Positions 53,646 to 62,536 of a DNA stretch of 64,000 nt are shown here, in pieces. The DNA comes from Desulfobacteraceae bacterium Eth-SRB1 (GTDB taxonomy: Bacteria; Desulfobacterota; Desulfobacteria; Desulfobacterales; ETH-SRB1). The position numbers and the translations under genes were made by a program. Positions within the stretch are counted from its first letter, which is position 1, and each line of letters starts with the position of its first letter. Where the stretch lies: the NCBI GenBank assembly GCA_004193555.1, contig RPGP01000029.1, positions 390,976-454,975 of the forward strand. Reading direction: 5' to 3'. The notes under the pieces are model-generated. The model was given only the letters and a program-made list of their open reading frames with translations. It was not told the DNA's origin and made no database searches.

Positions 53646-54341
53646 TTACAAAACCGGCACTGTTTCTAAAATCGCCTTTGCAAGCTCTAAATCTTCCCTC
53701 GTTGTAATCTTAATATTGTGTTTGCTCCCTCTGATAACTTTAACATTCCCCCCGAGCAGTTCCACAAGCATAGCATCATCAGTGCCTGAAAAATCTTCCT
53801 GCCTTGCCTTATCGTGAGCTTTAATTAACAGGCTGTACTGGAAAGACTGCGGGGTCTGCGCAAGCCATATCGCATCTCTTTCAATTGTTTTATCAATATA
53901 GCCTGAATTATTAACCTGCTTTAAAGTACTATCTGCAGGGATACCAAGAATACAGGCTCCATACTCTTTTGCGCCGATTATACATGCCGTCAACTGTTCG
54001 GGAGATATAAACGGCCGCACACCATCATGAATAACAACTATATTCGCAGATTTACTATCTATAGCCAGGAGTCCGTTATAAACAGAGTCCTGACGCTTTG
54101 CGCCGCCAGGAACGAGAGTTACATTATTTCTGAGCCTAATGGGCGAAAGTACATTTTCAGTACAATAATCAAAGTCCTCTTTTGGAACAACAAGAATAAT
54201 ATTTTCTATCAAACTACATGCATCAAACACCAGAAGCGTATGTGCTAAAACAGGACGACCAGCAAGCAAAAGATACTGCTTGCGCAAACTGTTTTTCATT
54301 CTCATACCCTTGCCGGCAGCCACAATAATTGCTGAAATCAT
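53646..54341 (-). CDS. ispD: 2-C-methyl-D-erythritol 4-phosphate cytidylyltransferase
   Basis: The 231-residue enzyme of the MEP isoprenoid pathway has the CTP-binding loop AIIVAAGKGMRMKNSLRKQYL, then VVIHDGVRPFISPEQL, the substrate-side ADSTLKQVNNSGYIDKTIER, and AQTPQSFQYSLLIKAHDKA followed by TDDAMLVELLGGNVKVIRGS. These match IspD in order and spacing. It is monocistronic as far as can be seen, convergent with tRNA-Pro and preceded by a family C repeat. Confidence 0.95.
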   Translation of the reverse strand: MISAIIVAAGKGMRMKNSLRKQYLLLAGRPVLAHTLLVFDACSLIENIILVVPKEDFDYCTENVLSPIRLRNNVTLVPGGAKRQDSVYNGLLAIDSKSANIVVIHDGVRPFISPEQLTACIIGAKEYGACILGIPADSTLKQVNNSGYIDKTIERDAIWLAQTPQSFQYSLLIKAHDKARQEDFSGTDDAMLVELLGGNVKVIRGSKHNIKITTREDLELAKAILETVPVL

Positions 54342-54349
54342 GATTTATA

Positions 54350-54575
54350 AAAAAAGTGTCTAAAGTATATTAAAGTGTCTAAAATGCCTAAAGTTGTGGT
54401 ACGCCTTCGGTGTGCTAATTGATAACCATAATGCTTCTATGAAGCTGTCCGAGAATTATGTTCGTAACGAAAAAGTGTGAAAGCGAAACCAAATTTTTTG
54501 GAAATTAGCAGCGCCAAAGGCGCATTCCTTAACTTTAGGCACTTTAATATACTTTAGCTCACTTTAGGCACTTTT
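54350..54575. repeat. Family C repeat copy
   Basis: Left units aaagtgtctaaagtatattaaagtgtctaaaatgcctaaagt, a UUCG hairpin (acgccttcggtgt), then the complementary arm cttaactttaggcactttaatatactttagctcactttaggcac. Lies between ispD and the HPr-tailed protein gene. Confidence 0.8.
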
Positions 54576-55880
54576 TTATCTAAGATACTTCAGCTCATCT
54601 GGAAGCGGAATTCCTTTACCCATTGAATCCTCACCGTAATTAATACTTGCGAGCTTTTCAATATCCTTTAAAGCTCGTACATCGCCTTCAAAGGTGACTT
54701 CCGTAATATTTTCCTTCTGGATTTTACCGCCTGCCCATTGGATATCGAGCACGCTGCTTGCATCAAACTTGTCTTCTCCAACACATAGTTCCATCTGTCC
54801 GCCATAATGCTGGACAATTTTGGCGACGAGAAGACTGGGCCTGCTATGAAAACCAAGTTTTACAGGAATGCCCACAGCAATAGAAGAACGTTCGATATTC
54901 TCATTCAGTATCTCGCGGGCCAGGCTTTTACCGGTTGAAAGAAAATGACAACTATAATAAAGGCCATAATTCACAGTACGATCAAGAATAATCTCAGGAT
55001 TAATAATGGATGCCAACCGGTCTCGAACCTTTTTGTATATGCTTTTATAGCCTGCTTCATGGAGATGGCGCTCATAAAAATGGAGGAGCCTGCCCATCAT
55101 CTGAAGAAGATGAAATACTATCGAAATATAGCCGCGAAGCTGTTTGAGTTTTCTTCTACCAAACCTGAATCCTCCGTGAATTACATATGTGTCAAATGAA
55201 GACTGAAGGCTATGAACGAGCATTTCGCATCGCCTGATCTCAACCTCGTTAATCTTGTCCGGCACAATAGCCATCAACTCTTCTAAATCATATGGTTCAT
55301 AAAAACTAAACTGGTCAAAGCTTCCGGCTATGGCAATAAATTCACTTGCGATTTTAACGATATTTTTTTGCTGCTGCTCCTTCTCCACATCATCAATATC
55401 GTAATCAAGCATATCGCTTGTGGGAACACTGGGGAAATCAGCGGGATCATAATTTCCTTCCGGCACAGGTATATTAAGACGCCGCGCTTCATCAAGTATT
55501 ACAGGCGCCATATTTATAAGGGCGCGGGTTAAAAAATTAAATGTTACCTTGCCTTCTCTTTCAAAATCCTCTGTATCTACAAGGTCATAAAATAAAAGAC
55601 GGTTTGATATATGCTTGTATGAATAGCTGCTTATGCTCAAATGTCTGACGGCGGCCGTAAGCTCTCTGTAGAAATACCAGTTCTTATTGTTTTTTGCTCC
55701 ATGAAAATCGAGAAAATTTTCAAGAAGCTGAGATGAAGATACAAGTTTTGAATAAAGCTTTTTTGAGAAAAAGTTTTGAGAAAAATCGGAACCTGAAATG
55801 TAAGTGCAGCACAATAGATAATCATGAGAAAATATCCGGGCTTTTTCAGCAAAAGAAAAATTATTTGATGCTCCCTGCAC
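54576..55880 (-). CDS. 434-residue protein with C-terminal HPr-like domain
   Basis: Residues about 335-434 resemble the PTS phosphocarrier HPr: VGIPVKLGFHSRPSLLVAKI has the histidine of the H-[AS]-RP active-site motif, then FDASSVLDIQWAGGKIQKEN and an end helix DIEKLASINYGED. The first 330 residues are helical with no recognised family (ELTAAVRHLSISSYSYKHIS; HGGFRFGRRKLKQLRGYISI). The Ser-46 region is not clearly conserved. No other PTS gene is in the window. A regulatory rather than sugar-transport role, like HPr/NPr paralogues, is possible. It may share a transcript with the suf genes upstream on this strand. Confidence 0.7.
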   Translation of the reverse strand: MQGASNNFSFAEKARIFSHDYLLCCTYISGSDFSQNFFSKKLYSKLVSSSQLLENFLDFHGAKNNKNWYFYRELTAAVRHLSISSYSYKHISNRLLFYDLVDTEDFEREGKVTFNFLTRALINMAPVILDEARRLNIPVPEGNYDPADFPSVPTSDMLDYDIDDVEKEQQQKNIVKIASEFIAIAGSFDQFSFYEPYDLEELMAIVPDKINEVEIRRCEMLVHSLQSSFDTYVIHGGFRFGRRKLKQLRGYISIVFHLLQMMGRLLHFYERHLHEAGYKSIYKKVRDRLASIINPEIILDRTVNYGLYYSCHFLSTGKSLAREILNENIERSSIAVGIPVKLGFHSRPSLLVAKIVQHYGGQMELCVGEDKFDASSVLDIQWAGGKIQKENITEVTFEGDVRALKDIEKLASINYGEDSMGKGIPLPDELKYLR

Positions 55881-55949
55881 TTAACTTGGCTCCTGGATTA
55901 CGATTTGAAACCTCCGACCTCTGGCTTCTGACTTCCGACCTCTGCACTT

Positions 55950-57125
55950 CTACATCATATCATTCTGAGTTTCTGAAATAGCTATATCAAGCTTCTTTTT
56001 CAAACCAGCAGGCAGCCCCTTAATATCGACGTTTAAAAATCCTCGGACAATTGTAGATACAGCCTCATCCTCATCAAGCCCTCTTGCCATGAGATACTCT
56101 ATCTCACGCTGGTCAATCTTGCCTACTGCGGCCTCATGAGACATTTCAACACCTGGAACATATCCTCTGAGTTCAGGAATTGCATGCATCAATCCATCAT
56201 TCAATATCAGCCCTTTACACTCAAGATGCGCCTTGATGCCTGCAACTTTGCCTGTCAAATCACCCCTGGCAATAATCGTTCCTCCGGTTGTAATCGCACG
56301 TGATATTATCTCGGCACGCGAATCGGCTGCACCCAGAACAATACGCGAACCCACATCCATATGGGTCCCCCTGCCGGCTATCAGAATGCTGTTAAAAGTG
56401 GCTACCGCTCCTTTGCCATCTAAGTACGCAACCGGAAACATCTGAAGTGAACCCACGGGTTTTAATAAAATATAATTAGAAATTATTACTCCGCCTTCTT
56501 CAACATGGATTGCGCTTCTTGGCCTGACATTTATCTTTTCACCCCAGTCGTGGATCATTGTAAATGTAAGTTTTGCTCCTTTTTTTACATAAAATTCAGA
56601 AACTCCAATATGCAGTCCTGACATTACATGGGATGCTGTAGCGCATCCTGTAATAATATGCAGCTCCGAGCCTTCTTCGGCAATTACAATATTGTGAACG
56701 TTTTGCGAAAATCCCTCTTTGGCCATATAAAGACAAGACTGCACAGGCTTCTCTACTTTAACCCCCGGAAGGGAGCGTATAAAATACCCCTCATGAGGTT
56801 TTTTCATTACCTGAGATGTAAACTTATCGGTGCCCGGAGATATACTTTTCCATAAGTAATCTTTAAGCCATTCATGTTTTTCCAGGCCCTCTGATATACT
56901 CATAAGCTCAATACCATCCTGCCTTGTCTTGCAGTGTATGATCGATTTATCTTTTTGTATAAAGGTTCCTGAACGATCGCTTTCTGATGTATCAATACCG
57001 ACATCCAAAAGCTGCTCTGTATCTGTTGACTCTATCTTCGACAACTCGTCAACATATTCATGATCTTCTGCATCAACCTTGTAATCTTCGAGATTAATAT
57101 CACCTGTAGTATCTATATCGCGCAT
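55950..57125 (-). CDS. sufB: SufB/SufD-family Fe-S scaffold protein
   Basis: The 391-residue member of the SufB/SufD family has a right-handed beta-helix core: EEGSELHIITGCATASHVMS, RPRSAIHVEEGGVIISNYIL and GRGTHMDVGSRIVLGAADSR, with C-terminal helices after SHEAAVGKIDQREIEYLMAR. The SHEA segment carries a conserved His/Glu used in cluster assembly. The ATG at 57125 is chosen over GTG 57134 because GAGGAG precedes it. It overlaps the end of sufC, forming a two-gene SufCB (SMS-type) system as in many archaea and anaerobes. Assignment to B rather than D is by context. Confidence 0.85.
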   Translation of the reverse strand: MRDIDTTGDINLEDYKVDAEDHEYVDELSKIESTDTEQLLDVGIDTSESDRSGTFIQKDKSIIHCKTRQDGIELMSISEGLEKHEWLKDYLWKSISPGTDKFTSQVMKKPHEGYFIRSLPGVKVEKPVQSCLYMAKEGFSQNVHNIVIAEEGSELHIITGCATASHVMSGLHIGVSEFYVKKGAKLTFTMIHDWGEKINVRPRSAIHVEEGGVIISNYILLKPVGSLQMFPVAYLDGKGAVATFNSILIAGRGTHMDVGSRIVLGAADSRAEIISRAITTGGTIIARGDLTGKVAGIKAHLECKGLILNDGLMHAIPELRGYVPGVEMSHEAAVGKIDQREIEYLMARGLDEDEAVSTIVRGFLNVDIKGLPAGLKKKLDIAISETQNDMM

Positions 57126-57871
57126 CTTACACACTCCTCATACCCGTATTCTCTAATCCACTTCAAGATCTCTCTTGCATTTCTCGAGCAGCATAAAACT
57201 CCATTATAAAGAACCTGCCCCTTATCAGCCGTAATATAATCAAGTATATATCCTGTATGGGTGATAACAAGCGCTGATTTTGACCGGTCTTCAACAATTT
57301 CCTTGTGTGGTCTGTACTCAGGATACTTGATTCCTCTTCGCATAAGAGTATTGATAGTGTCGCCAATCAGGACAATGCTTTCAAGATCTACACCTGATTC
57401 CGGCTCATCGAGGAGTATGAGGTCCGGCTGTTGCGCCAAAAGCTGAAGTAGTTCAGAACGTTTTATTTCACCACCTGAAAAATTATGGTTTACATCTCTG
57501 TCAAGAAAATCGGTAAAATTAAGCTGCTCTGCCAGTTCTTCAATATCCATCGACGGATTTTTCTTACAGATTTCAATAATTGATCTTGTCTTTAAGCCGT
57601 TTATTGTTGGCGGCCTTTGAAAAGATACGCCGATACCAAGGCGGGCACGCTCGTGAATTGGCATGCTGGTTATATCTTCGCCCTTGAAAGTTATCTTTCC
57701 ATGTATAATTTTATAGCCTGAAAAACCCATCAATGTCATCATAAGACTTGTTTTTCCGGATCCGTTTGGTCCGAAAAGTATATGTGTTTCCCCATCAGGG
57801 ATCTCCATGTTGACATTTTTGAGTATCGTCTTTCCGCCGACTTCTACTCTAAGCTCTTCAATAGATAGCAT
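57113..57871 (-). CDS. sufC: SufC-like ABC ATPase for Fe-S assembly
   Basis: The 252-residue soluble ABC ATPase has the Walker A ILFGPNGSGKTSLMMTLMG, Q-loop GVSFQRPPTI, signature NFSGGEIKRSELLQLLAQ, Walker B LILLDEPESGVD with the SufC-typical ESGVDLES, and the switch His in LVITHTGYILDY. It powers conformational change of the SufB scaffold. It is first in the operon, on the minus strand, and overlaps sufB. Confidence 0.93.
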   Translation of the reverse strand: MLSIEELRVEVGGKTILKNVNMEIPDGETHILFGPNGSGKTSLMMTLMGFSGYKIIHGKITFKGEDITSMPIHERARLGIGVSFQRPPTINGLKTRSIIEICKKNPSMDIEELAEQLNFTDFLDRDVNHNFSGGEIKRSELLQLLAQQPDLILLDEPESGVDLESIVLIGDTINTLMRRGIKYPEYRPHKEIVEDRSKSALVITHTGYILDYITADKGQVLYNGVLCCSRNAREILKWIREYGYEECVRCAI

Positions 57872-57889
57872 TTTTATTAACCTCTCAAA

Positions 57890-58040
57890 TATGATGAATC
57901 CATAAAAAAAACGAATTCATCAGGTGTCAGGTGTTAAGTGTTAGGTGTTAAGATAAAATATTTAACTGTCATATCAAGCTCTTAACACCTGACACTTAAC
58001 ACGTTTTGTAAAAAGTGGTTTTTCGACTTTTTACGAAACC
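57890..58040. repeat. Family B repeat copy with rnpB terminator-like stem
   Basis: gatgaatccat..aacgaattcatc, ggtgtcaggtgttaagtgttaggtgttaag, and the complementary cttaacacctgacacttaacac. It ends with the stem gttttgtaaaaagt / actttttacgaaac (58003-58039), which is directly 3-prime of the RNase P RNA on the minus strand and a likely terminator for it. Confidence 0.7.
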
Positions 58041-58095
58041 GTCAAACATAATAATCTAATTGAGCCAATGTTTAATCAAGAAAACAAATGTATAC

Positions 58096-58490
58096 GGTCA
58101 AAGCAGACCATAAGCCGAATTTTGTGCCTGGTTCGGGTTGCCCCTTACCAGATAACGATCATTCATCTCTGGATGCCGGTTACCCGACACCTCTTGCGAC
58201 CTACCCGGGAGCTCGGACGGGCCATCCTCAAACACTCCCCTATTTGGTCTTGCACCGGGTGGGGTTTACCGAGCTTCCACGGTCACCCGGGAAACTGGTG
58301 CGCTCTTACCGCACCTTTTCACCCTTACCCTGCGCTCAATTTTCATAAAATGAAAACTGAGCGCCAGGCGGTATTCTTTCTGTTGCACTTTCCTTCACGT
58401 TGCCGCGACTCCACGTTATGGAGCACCCTGCCCTGCGGTGTTCGGACTTTCCTCTGGATAAAATCCAGCGATCGTCTGGTCTGCTTCAAC
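58096..58490 (-). ncRNA. rnpB: RNase P RNA (bacterial type A)
   Basis: The minus strand begins GAAGCAGACCAGACGATCGC and has the universally conserved GAGGAAAGTCCGAACACC, a CGGTAAGAGCGCACC segment, and near the end CAGGCACAAAATTCGGCTTA before GGTCTGCTTTGACC, which pairs with the 5-prime end as P1. It is the catalytic RNA that matures tRNA 5-prime ends. An internal long helix (gcgctcagttttcat / atgaaaattgagcgc) is the P12 arm. The ends are approximate to a few bases. Confidence 0.95.
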
Positions 58491-58499
58491 CATATTTAA

Positions 58500-58625
58500 A
58501 CGTTCACAGAACGTTGAAATTGGAAATTAGAAATTTGGCCTTCATGCTTCTGTACTGTTCTTTCCAATTTCTACTTTCCAATTTCAAGTTTCAAGCCGTA
58601 AACGGCTACTATATTTTCAGATGTA
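58500..58625. repeat. Family E repeat copy
   Basis: gttgaaattggaaattagaaatttgg and the complementary ccaatttctactttccaatttcaag arms surround a short spacer; a partial copy is at 50705-50750. It precedes rnpB on the minus strand, so it separates it from the zinc-ribbon gene. Confidence 0.6.
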
Positions 58626-58674
58626 CATCCCTTGCTGACTTCTGTTCTCCGAGCTCTGACCTCTGCTCTCTTCC

Positions 58675-59385
58675 TCATTGCTGCCAGTAAATCATTCTCT
58701 GACAGTTCGGACAAAACATTAAGCTGTCACAACGTTGCAGTTCATTATACATCTGAGGAGGAATATTCATATTACATCCACCGCAAACAGCATCATTTAC
58801 GGGGACTATTGCCATTCCTCTTTTCTGCTTCTTTACCATTTCGTATTTATCTAACAATTCCGGCGTAATCCTGCCGGACACATCATTAAAATCCATATCA
58901 AGCTGGGCAAGCCTTTTGTTCCCATGCTCTGTTTCCTGCTTAATCATCTCCTTATCACTCATAATTCTATCTTCAAGCATGGAATATTCATTCTTTTTAG
59001 CTGCAATGTTACTTTCTGCCTTATCCATACGATCCAAAAATTCTAACATCTCATCTTCGATTCGAACATTTTTTACATTAAATTCATCAATCTGTTTTAA
59101 TAATGACTGGTATTCTCTGTTTGTCTTAATAGTCCTAAGGCTTGCCTGGCTCTTTTTAATATGTTCAAGATTCATCTGCACATCGGATTCGTATAAACGA
59201 TACTGTTTTTTCAACTCATCAAGTAAAAACACTTCATTATCAATGTTTTGCCCAAACTCCCTGAGCTCGGCATCAAACGCGTCATATTTCTTAGCAACAT
59301 TATTTAGTGTCGACTTGAGTCCGCGAGCCTCTGTTTCAATCTTCTGGAGTTTTACCAGAATAAATATCTGTTCTTTAATATCCAT
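58675..59385 (-). CDS. Coiled-coil protein with C4 zinc ribbon (DUF164/CdsZ-like)
   Basis: Residues 1-170 form a long coiled coil (EQIFILVKLQKIETEARGLK; KKQYRLYESDVQMNLEHIKK). The C-terminus holds a zinc ribbon with VCGGCNMNIPPQMYNELQRC and MFCPNCQRMIYW. This is the DUF164/CdsZ-type family, thought to act in nucleic-acid contexts but poorly characterised. It lies between a Nif3-like gene and rnpB on the same strand, an arrangement I recall from other Deltaproteobacteria. Confidence 0.88.
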   Translation of the reverse strand: MDIKEQIFILVKLQKIETEARGLKSTLNNVAKKYDAFDAELREFGQNIDNEVFLLDELKKQYRLYESDVQMNLEHIKKSQASLRTIKTNREYQSLLKQIDEFNVKNVRIEDEMLEFLDRMDKAESNIAAKKNEYSMLEDRIMSDKEMIKQETEHGNKRLAQLDMDFNDVSGRITPELLDKYEMVKKQKRGMAIVPVNDAVCGGCNMNIPPQMYNELQRCDSLMFCPNCQRMIYWQQ

Positions 59386-59557
59386 ATTTTATTATATTAT
59401 ACCCCATTAAGATAATTATCACAAAAAGTTTATCATCTTCCCTGAAAGCGGCCAAATCATAAATATTGGGTTACATTCCCCAGGCATTATTGATATCGAC
59501 TGAATGAAAAAGGCTTAAGCCGCTGATGCGCAAAAGCCATAACTGATTTTAAAACAG

Positions 59558-60367
59558 CTACAGTATTACAAAAGGATCAGTTTCAAATCCACAGGCTTTA
59601 ATTTCAATATCAATTCCTGTTTTAACCAGCAACCTTTTAAGCCTCTCTGCAATGGTTTCAACAATCAAATGTTCTGAAGTAAAGTGCCCTATATCTATAA
59701 GACCCACTCTTGCCGCTTCTGCCGCCCTGGCATCGTGATATCTTAAATCACCACTTATATAAACATGAGCTCCGGATGAAAAAAAATTGTCCATCAAGCT
59801 GGAACCGCTGCCAGCGCAAACAGCGACTTTCTTTACAGGCATATCCGGTTTTCCTGCAACTTTTACGGTTTTAATCCCAAGACTTTTTTTTATCTCTGAC
59901 GCAAATGATACAAGCCCTATGCTCTTTTCAAGTTCCCCAATCCGTCCAAAACCCTGTATTTTGTCGTCCGATTCTCTATCTTTTGCCAGCACTTCCAGGT
60001 TCTTCAATCCGATCCTGTGGGCAAGAACATCATTAACACCATCAGCTACCTTGTCAAGGTTGGTATGCGCTGCAAATATTGCCATCCTGTGTCTAATCGC
60101 CATATTGATTATTGAGCCGACAGGAGTGCCAAAATCGACAGATTTTAATGGTTGAAATATCAGGGGATGATGTGTGATCAAAAGATCAACGCCATCGCTG
60201 CACGCAGCAGCCACTACATCAGGAAGGGGGTCCAAGGCAACCTGTATGGTTCTGACAGGCCAGTCTTTTTGGCCGACCTGCAGCCCGACATTATCCCATT
60301 CTTCAGCCAGAAATGTAGGAGCAATGGACTCCATTAAATTAATTATATCAGATATTGTCGCAGGCAT
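59558..60367 (-). CDS. Nif3-like dinuclear metal-centre protein (YbgI/YqfO family)
   Basis: The 269-residue protein has metal-binding histidines in LLITHHPLIFQPLKSVDFGT and FAAHTNLDKVADGVNDVLAH near the N-terminus, and the second set in LIDIGHFTSEHLIVETIAER near the end. It starts IINLMESIAPTFLAEEWDNV GLQVG, the family hallmark. Members are often annotated GTP cyclohydrolase I type 2, without firm evidence of activity. It is upstream of the zinc-ribbon gene and downstream of a CAU tRNA on the same strand. Confidence 0.92.
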   Translation of the reverse strand: MPATISDIINLMESIAPTFLAEEWDNVGLQVGQKDWPVRTIQVALDPLPDVVAAACSDGVDLLITHHPLIFQPLKSVDFGTPVGSIINMAIRHRMAIFAAHTNLDKVADGVNDVLAHRIGLKNLEVLAKDRESDDKIQGFGRIGELEKSIGLVSFASEIKKSLGIKTVKVAGKPDMPVKKVAVCAGSGSSLMDNFFSSGAHVYISGDLRYHDARAAEAARVGLIDIGHFTSEHLIVETIAERLKRLLVKTGIDIEIKACGFETDPFVIL

Positions 60368-60401
60368 AAAGGTCGTAAAATCGAATGAAGGGATTTATGT
60401 A

Positions 60402-60474
60402 TGGGCCCACCTGGGATCGAACCAGGGACCTACCGGTTATGAGCCGGTGGCTCTGCCAGCTGAGCTATGGGCCC
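60402..60474 (-). tRNA. tRNA with CAT anticodon (tRNA-Met, or tRNA-Ile2 read after lysidine)
   Basis: Acceptor GGGCCCA pairs with TGGGCCC, D arm TAGCTCAGCTGGCAGAGC, anticodon loop CTCATAA (CAT), T arm CCTGGTTCGATCCCAGG. No encoded CCA. The first pair is G-C, so it is not the initiator. Elongator Met and Ile2 cannot be separated with confidence from this sequence alone. Confidence 0.9.
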
Positions 60475-60532
60475 TCAACTTTTAGGTATTAGCAACAGAT
60501 TTTTTAACTTTTGAATATAGTTTTGTCAAGCG

Positions 60533-62461
60533 TTAGGTTTCAATAAAACTTTTTAGTTTTCGACTTCTCGTTGGATGCCTGAGTTTTCTCAAGGCTTTGG
60601 CCTCTATCTGTCTGATACGCTCACGTGTTACTGTAAAATCCTGTCCGACTTCCTCAAGTGTATGGTCAGCCTTTTCGCCGATTCCGAATCTCATGCGCAA
60701 CACTTTTTCTTCACGCGGAGTCAATGTCGCAAGAACTTTTCTTGTTTGTTCGGCAAGGTTTAAATTTACAGCTGCATCTGAAGGAAGCATAATTTTTTTA
60801 TCTTCTATAAAATCACCCAGATGGCTATCCTCTTCTTCACCAATGGGTGTCTCAAGCGAAATAGGCTCTCTGGCGATTTTTAAAACCTTGCGAACCTTAT
60901 CAAGCGGAATTTCCATTTTTTCAGCTATTTCTTCGGGCTTGGGCTCGCGGCCAAGCTCCTGAACCAGGCATCTTGATGTGCGAATGAGTTTATTTATTGT
61001 TTCAATCATATGAACCGGAATTCTGATTGTCCTTGCCTGATCTGCAATTGCCCTCGTTATGGCCTGACGTATCCACCATGTAGCATAAGTGCTGAATTTA
61101 TAACCACGGCGATATTCAAATTTATCCACAGCCTTCATAAGACCTACATTACCTTCCTGGATTAGATCCAGAAACTGCAATCCTCTGTTGGTATACTTTT
61201 TGGCGATACTGACAACCAGGCGTAAATTGGCCTTAATAAGTTCTCTCTTTGCCATTTTAGCCTTAAAGCGGCCTTCTTCAACGCAAGTAATAATTCTTTT
61301 TAAGATTCTGCTATTAGATTTTATACTGATTTCTTTTTCCTCTATCTGCTTTAAAATCCTTTTAACCTCAGCAAATAGAACAACCAGCTCATCTTTTGAC
61401 AAATCACAGCGACGATGAGCCCACTTAACAAACATCTTCTCTGTTTTTATATTATCGCGAAGTTCCGTAACCAATGCATTTACTTTATCCGCACACATAG
61501 TAAGATTTATATTCGCAGTATCGAACCAGTCAATGTTTTGTCTGATTTTTATTTCGATATTATTTATTATACCGGCTTCAAAACGCCATTGCTTAAGCAA
61601 ATCGAAAGTTTTATTATTCCGTCGAGAAATATTTCTCCTGATCCGTCTTTGTTCTTCGGCGCTCAGATCAGATAAAAACAGCTTGTCTCGATACGCTATG
61701 GTCTCATTATATATTTCCTTTATCGAACTGATCACATTTAAGAACTTTTCAATCTGAATTACTTCGTCAACATAAGTATCGCCCTCATCGACATCTCTTA
61801 ATATATGCTTTAGACGAATATCTCCATTTTTAATCTGTTTTTCTGTCTCCAGAATACATTCTATGCCTATCTCTGTATCAACGAACGCCCTTAAAATCTT
61901 CAGTTCACCAGATTCAATATCTTTGGCTATTTCGACCTCTCCTTCCCTGCTTAAAAGGGTAACAAGACCCATCTCACGCAAATACATTTTGACCGGATCG
62001 GCTACAGTGCCAAACTCAATAGCAGCCATCTTCTCTTTAAATGTTTTACCAGTAGACCTTTTATCAGCTTCTTTTCCGTCATTACCTTTATCCACGACAT
62101 CAATGCCAACGTCATTAAACATTATTAAGGCTTCATCAATTTGATCCGATGAAAATATATCATCATTTAATACTTCGTTAATTTCGTCATAAGTTAAATA
62201 ACCTTTCTTTTTCCCCTTTAAAATCAGACCATTTAATATCTTCTTACTGACTTTTGACGCACGTTTCTGTTTTACTGCAGGCTTATCCACCGACGCTTTC
62301 CTCCCGGCCTTTGACGCACGTTTCTGTTTTACTGCAGGCTTATTCACCGACGCTTTCCTCCCGGCTTTTGACGCACGTTTCTGCTTTACTGCAGGCTTAT
62401 CCACCGACGCTTTCCTCCCGGCTTTAACTGCGCCTAGATTTGCATCTGATTTTTTTGTCAT
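60533..62461 (-). CDS. rpoD: Primary sigma factor RpoD
   Basis: The 642-residue housekeeping sigma factor contains region 1.1 (about 70-125; [20 protein letters not shown]), 1.2 ([20 protein letters not shown]), the non-conserved insert, region 2 ([40 protein letters not shown]), region 3 ([16 protein letters not shown]) and region 4 ([20 protein letters not shown]). It has an unusual N-terminal extension of three tandem 19-residue repeats, [19 protein letters not shown], strongly basic and lacking in standard RpoD. It follows dnaG by 75 bases, the macromolecular synthesis operon order. Confidence 0.96.
   Translation of the reverse strand: MTKKSDANLGAVKAGRKASVDKPAVKQKRASKAGRKASVNKPAVKQKRASKAGRKASVDKPAVKQKRASKVSKKILNGLILKGKKKGYLTYDEINEVLNDDIFSSDQIDEALIMFNDVGIDVVDKGNDGKEADKRSTGKTFKEKMAAIEFGTVADPVKMYLREMGLVTLLSREGEVEIAKDIESGELKILRAFVDTEIGIECILETEKQIKNGDIRLKHILRDVDEGDTYVDEVIQIEKFLNVISSIKEIYNETIAYRDKLFLSDLSAEEQRRIRRNISRRNNKTFDLLKQWRFEAGIINNIEIKIRQNIDWFDTANINLTMCADKVNALVTELRDNIKTEKMFVKWAHRRCDLSKDELVVLFAEVKRILKQIEEKEISIKSNSRILKRIITCVEEGRFKAKMAKRELIKANLRLVVSIAKKYTNRGLQFLDLIQEGNVGLMKAVDKFEYRRGYKFSTYATWWIRQAITRAIADQARTIRIPVHMIETINKLIRTSRCLVQELGREPKPEEIAEKMEIPLDKVRKVLKIAREPISLETPIGEEEDSHLGDFIEDKKIMLPSDAAVNLNLAEQTRKVLATLTPREEKVLRMRFGIGEKADHTLEEVGQDFTVTRERIRQIEAKALRKLRHPTRSRKLKSFIET
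62255..62425 (-). repeat. 57-bp tandem repeat (three units) inside rpoD
   Basis: Three nearly identical 57-base units encode KAGRKASV[DN][10 protein letters not shown]. The only protein-level difference is Asp to Asn in the middle unit. In-frame unit gain or loss is possible without breaking rpoD. Confidence 0.9.
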
Positions 62462-62536
62462 AAATTTACTCCTCCAACAGACTCCCGGTTATCTATTTTG
62501 TTTCTTTATAATGTTGAGCAATTTTTGGGCCGCTTC

